From Ancistrus triradiatus (Eukaryota > Chordata > Actinopteri > Siluriformes > Loricariidae), in the NCBI GenBank assembly GCA_025084515.1, contig JAJAGP010002210.1, forward strand, positions 62,001-126,000: 64,000 nt of DNA. Direction: 5' to 3'. Below are positions 1-10,047 of the stretch, piece after piece. The position numbers and the translations under genes are program-made. Each line of letters starts with the position of its first letter. Within the stretch, counting starts at the first letter, position 1. The notes below the pieces were generated by a model that did not search any database, was not told the origin of the DNA, and was given only the letters and a program-made list of their open reading frames with translations.

Positions 1-671
1 GATTACATCCAAAGCTCTAGAGCCCAACAATAATAAATTATTTTTATGTTTGTAAGTGTGACAGTGGTTACCAGGTAAGAGTCTCAACAATGTTACAATG
101 ATCAAGTTTAGTCACATGCCCCTGATAATATTACATTACATGTTAATTTTGAAATTAAAAGAATCTTAAAGGGAACAAACTTAAATACTTCTTCAAACTG
201 TAAGGCATGCATTTGTGTGTGTAGGTTTATTTGCTTTATTTAACGTTGCATCAGCATCAACTGCTATATTCATGACAGACACAAGGATATAACAACACAC
301 TAGTCTTCGGCCAATTTTGAGTGTCAAATTAAACTAATGCATGAATGTGCACCTGGAGTAAAGACGTGGAGGACATGCAAACTACACAGGCACACACACA
401 CACACACAGAGACAGAGACAGAGACAGAGACACACACAGACAATACCAGTAACTGCCTTAATAAAGCTAAAAAATTAAACCGGTCACAAACAGACCCCAT
501 CATAAGACCCTTAAGACTTAAACTTAAGACCCTCTGTTGTCTTAAGTCTTTTTATTCTTATAATAAAATGACAATTGTCACATATGTGCCTCAATCAAGA
601 AGCTTAACTGAAGAGCTAAAACTGCTGCAACTGGATAAAGCACAGTGATAAGAAGAAAACACGCAGCTTAC
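1..671. other. inpp5a intron downstream of last visible exon
   Basis: No coding match is seen. The next inpp5a exon (LEFDKELSVF...) must lie before position 1. The stretch holds a CA/GA simple repeat at about 390-441 and a short inverted repeat around 507-553 (cttaagactt and its reverse complement). Confidence 0.7.
390..441. repeat. CA / GAGACA microsatellite
   Basis: A run of (CA)n passes into (GAGACA)n and back to (CA)n inside the inpp5a intron. Confidence 0.9.
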
Positions 672-745
672 CAGCGTTCCATTGTTTTCTCGAAAAACAT
701 CCTGGTTAATGTAGTTAAAAAGCTTCTTCTCAAGCTGAAGCCAAC
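672..745 (-). CDS. inpp5a: inpp5a internal exon (LQLEKKLFNYINQDVF segment)
   Basis: The 74-base minus-strand exon lies between ...ctcttgcag|GTTGGCTTC and ...GGAACGCTG|gtaagc. After two leftover bases it encodes WLQLEKKLFNYINQDVF then RENNGTL. Mammalian INPP5A has an equivalent LQLEKKLFDYFNQEVF segment followed by RDNNGTA. It is separated from the previous exon by only about 160 bases. It needs one base from the preceding exon, which the sequence of 905-999 does not supply. A second AG at the end of ...GGCTTCAG would restore phase but drop the conserved LQ residues, so I prefer the longer exon. Confidence 0.92.
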
Positions 746-904
746 CTGCAAGAGAGAAACACCAGAGCTCAAACGTAAAAAAATCTATGATCTCATGTAA
801 AAGTTTGGGCACCTCCTGTCAAATCACAAGGAATGATTTCTAAAGTAAAGAACCAAACACAAGCCGTACAGAAATAAGCTTAAACAAACATAGTGAAGTT
901 TCAC

Positions 905-999
905 CTTGCGGGGGTCATTATCTGTCTCTCTGAAGATGAGCTTGTCCACTTCATTGGTGTCTGGGTTCGGACAGTATGAGGTGGCTTGGAGCACAGACT
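905..999 (-). CDS. inpp5a: inpp5a internal exon with apparent frame disruption
   Basis: This minus-strand segment is flanked by ...tctcccag|AG and AAG|gtgaaac. Read in phase 0 from 999, the first 13 codons give SLCSKPPHTVRTQ, matching the family's TLCTK...TVR region. After that the matching frame shifts by one base and continues DTNEVDKLIFRETDND, again clearly INPP5A. So one base seems to be missing near 960-965. The 3' phase also fails to join the 672-745 exon unless a further base is added, or two removed, near the CCCCC run at 910-914. An alternative acceptor at 997 gives a single open frame (SVLQATSYC... then DTNEV...) but loses the family match at its start. Either the sequence has indels or this allele is damaged. 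Confidence 0.85.
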
Positions 1000-1107
1000 C
1001 TGGGAGAGACGAAAGAAAAGCGAAAATGCTATGTAAATAATTACAGCCAAGTTAATAAATCTCGTTCTCATGACCTCATACTTCTGAATTACGCCAAATT
1101 ATTATAC

Positions 1108-1460
1108 AGTACAGTGGGGACACCAAAATAATAGTCATCCATGATTGTGCAAGTCTCTACTTAGAAACATGAGAGAGGTCTGTAATTTTCTCATAGCTAC
1201 ACGTCATCTATGAGACACACAATGAGAAAAAAATCCAAAGAAATCCATTGTAGGATTTTTAAAGTTTAATTGTAAATCATGGAGGGAAAATAGTATTGGT
1301 CAAAACAGGAAGTTCAACTCAATACTTTGTAACATTAACCTTTGTTGGCAATGAAAAGGTCCAAAAACGTTTTCCTGTAAGCTTTCCACCAGGTTTGCAC
1401 ACGCTGTAGCTGCTTCTTTTGGCCCATTCATCCATGCAAGATCTCCTCTAGAGCAATGAT
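1108..1460 (-). mobile_element. Tc1-A fragment (terminal repeat plus transposase C-terminus)
   Basis: It begins cagtggggacacc..., then carries the gtgcaagt...cttagaaa and aggtctgtaatttt landmarks shared with the copies at 42404, 45111 and 50365. It ends in the reverse complement of a Tc1 transposase C-terminus (EEWAKIPATVCANL type, then VIANKGYVTKY). Several indels break the frame. It stops at about 1460, where another repeat fragment begins. Confidence 0.85.
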
Positions 1461-1474
1461 TATATAGTATGTGA

Positions 1475-1770
1475 TGTATAATGGTCGATCAAAAACAGCA
1501 GTGCTATGGGGTTTTTAAAAACACTGTGCTCACTATGTTAGACACATCTACCCATATTGGCACCTTCTTGTAAATGGTCAAGTCAAAGATGTAGGTAATT
1601 TGTGCTGCACAGTTCCGTTTGTGTTAGTATCCTTTCAATCTTCGTCAGTGCTCACGGGATGCTGCCTACAGGATGCTGGTGGATGGACATTTTTGATTGG
1701 CTATTCTCAGTCCAGCAGTGACACTCAGGTGTTTCATATTGACATGGCTTACTAGCCATGTCAAGGGGGG
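1475..1770 (+). repeat. Fragment of the long-TIR dispersed repeat seen at 41829
   Basis: Landmarks cagcagtgct, ttttaaaaac, gtgctcac, ggatgctg and gtggatggacatt, then agcagtgacactcaggtgttt, follow the same order as in 41995-42240. Both ends are missing here. The class is unassigned; see the 41829 entry. Confidence 0.7.
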
Positions 1771-3434
1771 ATGTGTCCAACAAATCCTCAACAATATCAA
1801 CACTGTCACATACTTGGTTCATTTCTTTAATATTTAAGATGGGCAAGGGGGGAGAATGGTTGAGGATCATCCACTGGTGCTGCCACAAGTACCTATACCA
1901 GCACTGCAATGGACTGGTGTCCGATCCAGATCACAGCCTGTGCTTTGTTTTTTTCCAGAGACGGGTGACAGAACCCCACAACCCTGACCAGGAATAAGCA
2001 AGGTTAAAAAAAAGGACAAATAATAATGACCTGTGTTTATCGACATTGAATTAAAGATGTAAACATGTAAGGGAATATATGGTGACAGAATGGAAGAAAA
2101 GCCCATCTAATACAAGTAAATTAACTAATGCAAGAAAATTTACTTAAATGCATTAAAACAAAATTGAATTAAGTGCATTTTACAGCCCTAACCAAGATAC
2201 CAGTATATTCTACAACCCTAGCACAACTGTTGAAGCTACAGGGAAAGCTAACTACCATCAGTAGCTCACAGAGTGCAAAAGAGCCAAATTACCCACAGTG
2301 CATTTTAATGATTTTAAGGAACCAAATCTAGAGAAAAGCGCATCATGTCCCTCTGGTCCTCTTTATGTGTTGGTATTGTCCTGACCCCCAAAGACTGTGT
2401 GCACGGCTAAATTCCTTTTTGTCAAGTCTTTCAACAATTAGTTAAACATTCGACCATCTGTGTTTGAAGACAGTTGAATGAAGTAAGATCAGCCCTGCTG
2501 TTTCCCATCCCACAGGCCTGATTGAAATTCAAAGCACAGATTAGTTAATTAGGTCAAGCCAATATAGAGGAGAGAAAAAAAGAAGGGCTTTATAATCAAA
2601 TGCCGCATATCAGACCAGCAAGCTCACAGAGTTGTGCTGCAGATTAAAACAAACAGAGGTGGAAAAGAGAGGGGCAAACCTTCCCTCGCTCCCGCTAACC
2701 CTCCTTTTCTTTCTCCATTTAGCTTCTCTCTAAAGCCCTAACAAATCGCACCATCTTTTGCTCATTTGGGTCTGAGCGGCAACTCACGATGTTCCCTTTG
2801 CAGCCTCAAACTAATGCGCTTTACTGGGCTTAAGCTGCTTTATGCCATGAATAAGCCCAAGAAAGGAGCTCCCGAAAAGGCCAAAAGCAGAGATACTCAG
2901 CCTGTCACACTCATTGTAGCCAGAGAGGCAGAGACAATGCTGCCAAATGCAGCTTCTTAAAAAAAAACTGGTTTCCGAAATGACTGCTTTAAAATCTGTA
3001 GTTTAGTTGACAAGTGATACCAGTTAGTCACCATCAGCTGACCAGGGAAAGACAGTTTCAGAAAAACTAATTACAGATTAAAGAAACTTGGCTAAGAGAC
3101 AAAAGAAATGAATGGTTTAAAATGTTATTCAAATGAGGTAGTGATGTTAGGTGCTTTAACGCTTCAGCTTTTTACTCTCTTTACTAAAAAACCTCCCTCT
3201 CAGCCAGAGAGTTACCCAAGCAGAAACCCCACAGCATTTTAGATGAACCAAAGAGCCAAGCAGCCGTATTGAAATGAAGAGTATCCATTTACGAGTATAG
3301 AAGCCCCAAATCCTTTCATGTTCAAATGATTTTGATAATCCATGGGCGCAGGATCTGAATGACGTTCTTGATCACAATTACATACCAACCGCTGATGGAC
3401 AGTGTCTCCTCCTCCAAATGTATCCGCCCATGTA
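1771..3434. other. Intron without recognised genes
   Basis: I see no gene. The part at about 2480-2960 is free of obvious repeats and contains runs such as cagattagttaattagg, so it could hold conserved noncoding sequence. Short open frames here show no domain. Confidence 0.4.
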
Positions 3435-3850
3435 CAGTACTGTGCAAAAGTGTTAGGCCACCATCAGATTAGATATATCATTGTTTAAGCAGTGGTATAA
3501 TGACCATATATAACTATTTCTCAGTCTCTTTTAAGAACATAGGAAATTTGTATGCAGCATCATTGCATGAATTCAGTGTGACCAACAACAGCATCTGACC
3601 CTTCTACAGTCCAAAGAAGCTTGATCAGGAATGGACTTTTTGGATGGGTAGCAGCCAAGAAACCACAAAGGCTAAGATATGCTAAAGCTCACAAAGTTTG
3701 GAATGAAGATCAGTGGAAAAGAGTATTATGGAGTGATGAATCCAAGTCTGAAATTTTTGGGTCCAACTGTCGACAATATGTTACATATGGTCATTATGCC
3801 ACCACTAAAACAACAAATCTAATGGTGGTCTAAGACTTTTGCACAGTACA
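3435..3850 (+). mobile_element. Tc1-C internally deleted element
   Basis: A left end CAGTACTGTGCAAAAG follows TA at 3433-3434. The right end (tggtctaagacttttgcacagtac) is its inverted copy, with terminal repeats of about 75 bases that include ataatgaccatat. Between them, 3621-3833 encodes a broken central piece of a Tc1 transposase (GLFGWVAAKKP...LWSDESKSEIFGSN). WSDESK carries the first catalytic Asp; the other two acidic residues are deleted. It is non-autonomous. Confidence 0.88.
3621..3833 (+). pseudogene. Tc1-like transposase fragment
   Basis: A 70-residue open frame reads IRNGLFGWVAAKKPQRLR, then YAKAHKVWNEDQWKRVLW, then SDESKSEIFGSN. This is the middle of a Tc1/mariner DDE transposase, from the end of the DNA-binding region to the first catalytic Asp. 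Full transposases are about 340 residues, and the N- and C-terminal thirds are absent. It is a passive remnant inside an internally deleted element. Confidence 0.85.
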
Positions 3851-3959
3851 TGTTCAAGCACACTTTTACGCAAGGTTTCGGTTGTGCAGCTTGCCATTTT
3901 AAATACACCAAAATGAGATTCAAATTACAGGGCGATTTTGTAAAACAAATAGTATTCAC

Positions 3960-4487
3960 TAGGGATGCACCGATATTGAATTTGTTGGGCCGATACGATA
4001 ACTGATTTTTAGCACATTATTGTGGCCGATACTGATTTTGAAAACCGATAGTTTAACCTTTCTGCATTTCAAATACAGTAAAATATTTTTGCAATAAAAT
4101 AAAATAATAATAAACAAAACAGTTAAATCAGGAAAAATGGTTTAATTCCATTTGATTTATAACCTTCCTTGAAAAAGGTGGAAACTTTTTTTTTTGTCTT
4201 GAACTGGTACAGGCAGCAACAAGAACAAAGCGTGTAAGAAATCTTATGACTCTGAAGCTCCAAGAAAGAATAGAACTGCATCCATAATTATACAGTCAGC
4301 ATCATCAGATATTTTGTTTAATAAATAACAGCCAAAAGAAAAATCAAAGAAACATTCATATGTACATAGATTATAAATATCGGTTATAATATCGGCAAAA
4401 ATTCTAATATCGGACCGATGCCGATATCTGAAAAAGTCCATATATCGGCAAATAATATATCGGCCGCAGATATATCGTGCATCACTA
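3960..4487. mobile_element. hAT-type MITE with 8-bp target duplication
   Basis: The termini TAGGGATGCACCGAT and (reverse complement) TAGTGATGCACGATA are inverted repeats. They are flanked by GTATTCAC (3952-3959) and GTATTTAC (4488-4495), an 8-bp duplication with one mismatch. Both ends have repeated cgatat/cggc motifs typical of this fish hAT MITE group. Open frames in it are incidental. Confidence 0.85.
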
Positions 4488-5144
4488 GTATTTACATATA
4501 ACAACAAATAGTGTATTAACATGTAGGTGTAAACAGCCAAAGTGTACAACCATTCAATCCCAGTAAGAGTTCCAGAGTCAGAATATACACACGCACACAC
4601 AGACTTCATCTCACCAGTTCAACGAATCAACAATTTTCATGAGACTCCACTCACCTTATACAAGTCAGGCCTTAAATGAGAACCCCATGCTACTGCTTAG
4701 AAGTCAGTCAGTCAGAATTCTTACCCAAGAAAACCTTTATACTCTCTAACAACACAGGCTATATTAAGAGTGACCCGAGGACAGGTGACCGTTTCCTAAC
4801 CCAAACCTAAGCATATAATTGTTGATTATGCATGGATAACAGTGCCAATGTGTAATGTGACCAGATAGACATGCAGAAGAAGAGGTGGATGCTGTGGGAA
4901 GGTTCAGGTTGAGGTCTCTGGGTCAGAGATACTGTCAGATCATGAACACACAGAAGTCTCTTTCATCTGCACACACTCAATGACCTCCTCTCCAAATCAT
5001 ATTAAGGTAACTTGTTTGACAGCTATCAGCTTTTCATTTGTTGGGAGAAGAAAAAATACCATAGCTGTGGCTTATTGCTTGCAGATGTCCCTACCAGAGT
5101 ATTCTGTAACTAGAATATCTGGACTGGAATATTATATAATGACA

Positions 5145-5245
5145 GTGGTGACTACGTGATTATGACTCTGGACTACTAATGACCCTTAATTGCTCAGCTC
5201 AATTATAAGCTGCTCTGCATAAAGGCATCTGTTAGATGCTTTATG
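5145..5245 (+). repeat. Degenerate tRNA-derived SINE fragment
   Basis: It contains ctggactact, a shortened ttaattgctcagctcaattataag block and a gctctgcataaaggcatctgttagatgc tail. These resemble the V-type SINE copies at 33339 and 19840 with the middle deleted. Confidence 0.5.
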
Positions 5246-5284
5246 CACACATGCATACTCTGATCAGCCATAACTGCTGCCATT

Positions 5285-5655
5285 TACAGTGTGATGTTCT
5301 GGGCAATGTTCAACTGGGAAACCTAGAGTCCTGGCATTTATGAGGATGTTACTTTGCCACGTACCATCTGCCTAACAACAGTGTTTTCTAATGGCAGTGG
5401 ATTTTTTTCAGCAGGACAATGCACAGTGCCACACTGCAAAATGTTCAGGAATGGTTTGAGGAACATGACAAAAGAGTTCAGGATGCCGACTTGACCTCCA
5501 AATTTCCCAGATCTCAATCCGATCGAGCATCTGTGGGATGTGCTGGACAAACAAGTACGATTTATGGAAATCCCCACCTCACAATTTACAGGACTTAAAG
5601 GATTCGCTGGTAACATATTTCAAGCAAGATACCACAGAAAACCTTCAGGGTGATA
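5285..5655 (+). pseudogene. Tc1-F transposase C-terminal remnant
   Basis: Translating across several frame breaks gives FQQDNAQCHTA, a WFEEHDK segment, PDLNPIEHLWDVLDKQV and an LQDLK segment. These are the second catalytic Asp (QQDNA) and the Glu (NPIEHLWD) blocks of a Tc1/mariner DDE transposase. There is no N-terminal part and no terminal repeat I can recognise. It differs from the other lineages in this window. Confidence 0.8.
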
Positions 5656-6162
5656 GCAAGGGGCACCTAGTAAATTGGCTGGTGAGCATATATACAAGTG
5701 CTCCCTCATTTACAATGGGATTATGTTCTGATAAACCCATCGTAAAGTGAATGTTTTGCAAACCAAGGAGTTTATACTGTATATTCTGTATATATCGCAT
5801 GCTTAAACACTTACTTTAACCTCTAGTGGAGCAAAAGTATTAACACAAATCCTCTTGAATATCTTATGTAATTTACGGAGTAATGTATTTAAATTGAAAA
5901 ACAAAAACAAAATGCTTAATCCTTTCTCAGGCTGAAGGTGCTGCAGCTCAGGTCAGTCAGATGTACACAGAATATGGTTTCAGCCGAACATGTATTTCTG
6001 TGCATTATCTGATTCCGATAGTAAAATTGAAATATCATAATCTACCTTTGTTACTTGACCATACGAGTCTCCTAATCACTATTGCCTACACTGAACAGAA
6101 CATACATATCACTGCAGGCGCTCAATCATTGAAATATGATAGCCCATCATTAATGACATGAA

Positions 6163-6547
6163 ATTTTTTTTAACACTTTATTATAAAATAAACTTTGTGT
6201 TAATGATTTTGGCCAACTGTACGTAAATATAAATGTTTTAACCTCGGGTGTTTATACGGTTTATAAGGTTTGCTCCGCTATGTTAAAGAATAGACTAGGT
6301 TAAACGGTTCATGTTACATTTAATTTATGATGGATTTGTTGGAACATATCCCCTCTGTAAAACAGGAAGCTCCTGTACAATACAACTCCATTAATGCATA
6401 TAATGCCGTATACAGTGTGGATTTTTGGGGGGTCTGGAACGGATTCATTCAATTTACATTATTTCTTATGGGAAAAATTTGCCCGTCATTATCGGTTCCC
6501 GACAAGCCTTCTGGAACGAATCAACGACGAGAACCAAGGTACCAGTG
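6163..6547 (+). mobile_element. Tigger/pogo-like element, 3' part
   Basis: It matches 20598-21004 in order: aacactttattataaaataa, tgttaatgattttggcca, ggattcattcaatttacatta, tcttatgggaaaaattt, ctgga...acgaat, ending in a ccaaggtaccagtg terminal repeat. The 5' half is missing. Confidence 0.8.
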
Positions 6548-6873
6548 GAAATGTGTTTTGTTGGTGCCTACATTTTCCACTCTTATTGCCATGTACTGCT
6601 TTTCAAAGAACACAACATTACTCATGCAAAAGACATTGGTGCTGTTAAGCACTGAAATTCACAGACTGCACAGATTTAATTAAGGTGTGTTAAGTATACA
6701 GTGTGTGATTGTTGGATGGGGTGGGCCGAGCAGCAGTTTAGAAGGAGGACTTTAGTGTAAGATGCTCTTTAGGGAGTTAAGCTCATCAGAGCAACAGAAA
6801 GCACTGCTCAGTTACAGATGCTTTGTCTACATAGAGGTTAAAGTAATAGATCCCACAACAAATCCCTCTCAGA

Positions 6874-6900
6874 ACACACACACACACACACACACACACA
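6874..6900. repeat. CA microsatellite
   Basis: An uninterrupted (CA)n of about 27 bases. Confidence 0.9.
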
Positions 6901-7223
6901 CCTTCTGCTACATCTGCCACACACAGCTGGGCAGGCTTTAGTCACTCCAGTTCTTCAAATGCAACTGCTCAGTTTATGCTATGCATGCTGCTGCATTACA
7001 ATACATGCTTTGAATCACAATGTTAAAGAAAGTCTCATCACAAACTGTTGTGTAAGAATGTGTTAAAATGTGTAATGTGTACTAGCTCATTCATCCTAAC
7101 AACCACACAGAAATGCTGACATCCTTGGTACAGAAGGACAAACACTGAGTAGGCTAATTAACCACAGGCATGAACAACCGAGCCAATAATTCTGAGCTGT
7201 TAATTATAATTAACTGCTAATTA

Positions 7224-7685
7224 TTTTGCACCATTTTTGCCATTTGCCATTGTTTAGCAATGGTATAATGACCACATATAATAATTTGTCAGTTACTTTA
7301 GTAGATATACAACAAGACAATACAGGAAATTTGTATGCAGTGTTAAAAAACCCATAAAAAAAAAAAAGAAAAATAGCTTCTATGGGCTACAACAAAAATT
7401 TTTACGTGGCCTACCAGTATCTTGCAGCTTTAGCGGGATGTCAAGTTGACCCTTATACAGTCCAAAGAAGTTTGATCATGAATGGTCTTTTTTGGAAGGA
7501 GAACAGGGTAAAAAGGCTAAGATATGCTAAAGGTCACAAAGGTTAAATAAAGATCAGTGGAAAAGATATCATGGAGTGATAAATCCAAGTTTGTGTCCAA
7601 CTGTCAACAATATATTATATATGGCCATTATACTATTGCTAAGACAACAAATATAATGGTGGCCTAAGACTTTGCACATTACTGT
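7224..7685 (+). mobile_element. Tc1-C degenerate copy
   Basis: It shares atttgccattgttta...ggtataatgaccacat at one end and ggccattatact...aatggtggcctaagact at the other with the element at 3435. The interior tccaaagaagtttgatcatgaatgg also matches the transposase segment there, but it is shifted and interrupted by stops. Confidence 0.8.
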
Positions 7686-8139
7686 ATATAAATGTGTAAT
7701 TAATTTAAACTTTATTATAATTTTTGATGCTACAGAGTTTCACATGCAGATAAATGATAAAAATCCAAGAATCCATAGTGCTCTTCATATTTTGTTTTAC
7801 TGTCCAGACATCTCGAATCAGGTTTTTAAGTAAATTTTGCTGCAATTACAGCTAACCCAAGATCAACCCTACGCTTATGTTCAGCTTTTACAACTCTGAA
7901 TTAAAAGTAGTGTATAAGTCCAATTTACACACGATTTAGCAGCTGGCTATTTTGTAATTCGATGAGGTGTAAAATACAGGCTGGAGGCTTTTAAAAGGTT
8001 TTAGGGACATAGACCTTAAAATGACAAAGCCATACCTCAGTAGCAAAATCCGTTAACTGGGGGTCTGTATTATAAAAATATTATAGAGCTTTAGTGGCCA
8101 TCTATGCTGGCTTGATATTCTACAATGCCGAGGCCTTTC

Positions 8140-8480
8140 ATTGCATTTATCTGACCTCTGGACCTCAGAGCCTCCTACTAGACTCTCCTTCCATCATTCA
8201 GATGGGACACTATTGATTTCCAGCTCATAATTCCTTGTGACACCACTCACTGCCCTGCCATTACGCCAACATGATGAGCCATTGTGATCATTTATGGAGC
8301 AGAGCAATTAAGTCTCAATTAGAGACACGGAGAGGTGTTCGAGTAGATGGGATTCTCTAATGCTGCTTTAAAAATGACTCTGTCAGCTCACAACGACTGC
8401 ATAATCACGGTGGTGCTGGCATAAACATGGCTTATTAATTACACTTTCTTATAGTCTGCAGAAACTTCCATCCTTCAATC
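8140..8480. promoter_or_regulatory. Candidate conserved noncoding element in intron
   Basis: This stretch is free of repeats. It carries agcaattaagtctcaattag, several TAAT-type homeodomain half-sites (including ttattaattacac) and balanced base composition, unlike the AT-rich intron around it. The regulatory role is inference only. Confidence 0.25.
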
Positions 8481-9492
8481 TCCCTTACGGCTTGCTGTCC
8501 CCAATCACACACTTTGAACATTAAGACAGCTGTAAAAAGACCTACACTGACTGAAATACTGTAACAAACTGCACAGTCTGTCCAGCTTTACTGGAGATCT
8601 TGGAGAAATTTCTGCAGTCTTGGAGACATGCTCTCAATCTCTGAGCATGACGTAGTTTCCAGTAAAACTCTACAGCACTGAGGAGACTGTCACTGTATTC
8701 AGGAACTGCATAAATAGGAATGTGTATACCATGCAACGGCCTCACAAAGTGTCAAACTGCTTTGTGCATAGGAAGCTGAGAAAGAAAAACAACCTAAACC
8801 CCAATGTTCCCTGTGTTGTTGTGCTTCTGTCATGTGCTTAATTGTCAGATCTGTAGCAAACTGTGTGTCACTACCTCTGTTCTCATAACTGCTGGTATCT
8901 GTAGTGCAGTAAAACCTAAAATGTTAGTCCTTAGTTAGTCCCATCACCCTCTGTAAGTTCTGTAACTCAGTACTAAAAGGGCAATAAAGTGCAAGACTAG
9001 ACCTTTATGTTTGTCCAGACTGCTTAGTGATCTTCTAGAAGATGTAGTTGCATGGCTTGGAGAGACTATTAGGAACCTTAGACTGCTCATGGCTCACTGA
9101 TGGCTCAAGATCACACTGCTCAAAAGAACAAGATATGCACAGAAACACCACTGGAGGGAGCACAAAAGAGAACAGAGATGGTTATCACAGAGTTCCAGAG
9201 ATACGTATAAGGTGCTGTGACAAAAACACGACTCAGTGTTCCTCTTCTCAGTATACTTTTTTCTTCCTGTAAGCCCCTAAAATATAGCCAGCTATTAGCT
9301 GTTGAGGGTCAGTGAATGAGTTGCCAGCAGTATTTTTTGCCGTTACCCACACTGCTAGCATTAGCCAGGATGTCTCTTCGTCAAAAGAGCATTTTAAACT
9401 TGACAAAAAGCGAAAACAACTCTACACTTAAGTTAGTATATCTTAAGGTCCTGTTACTGGAATACCACCGATGGTCCATTTTTACATACATA

Positions 9493-10039
9493 CTAATGAT
9501 AGACCGAAAGTAATTGGCCAGCTGATTAATCGGCATTGGCTGATATTCAAAAATAGTGAAGAAAATGCAGAGAAACTTTGTTTTCCTGCATTACAACTAG
9601 CAGTTCACAAACTGGGACTAGAATGACTAGAATGATTCAGTAAGGGTGGGGCCATTTCCAAAAAGATGAAAACTTTGTTTCCAGCATTAAAACTTGCTTA
9701 ACTGGGACTGGGATTGAAAAGAAGATGCCAGTCCCATGTGCACCACTCTAACGTTCTTTATTTTTTGCAGTATTTAAACATTTTTGTATTTTTCCCAGAA
9801 ACAAGAACATGTTGTTGTCTGCTAATAAGTGTTGTTAAGTAAAAGTGCAAACAGAGGCACTGTACTTATAGATTAAAAAAATGTTCATTTAAGTTTAGCA
9901 ATTTTGTGTCTCATTTATTATTATTAGTTTTATCAGTTGCCAAAAAAAAAAAAAACTGATATTGACATTCTATCAATCACCCTTCTGTGTAATTATCAAC
10001 ATCGGCAGTTTAAAACACTATATTGGTCAACCGCTAATC
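9493..10039. mobile_element. hAT-type MITE with 8-bp target duplication
   Basis: The element starts CTAATGATAGACCGA and ends TTGGTCAACCGCTAATC, imperfect inverted ends. Perfect CATACATA copies flank it at 9485-9492 and 10040-10047. Cggcattggctgatattc near the left end and catcggcag near the right end are typical of this repeat group. Confidence 0.75.
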
Positions 10040-10047
10040 CATACATA

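Noticed and set aside
4244..4609. 121-codon minus-strand open frame
   Set aside because: Runs through the hAT MITE and across its border, so it cannot be a conserved gene.
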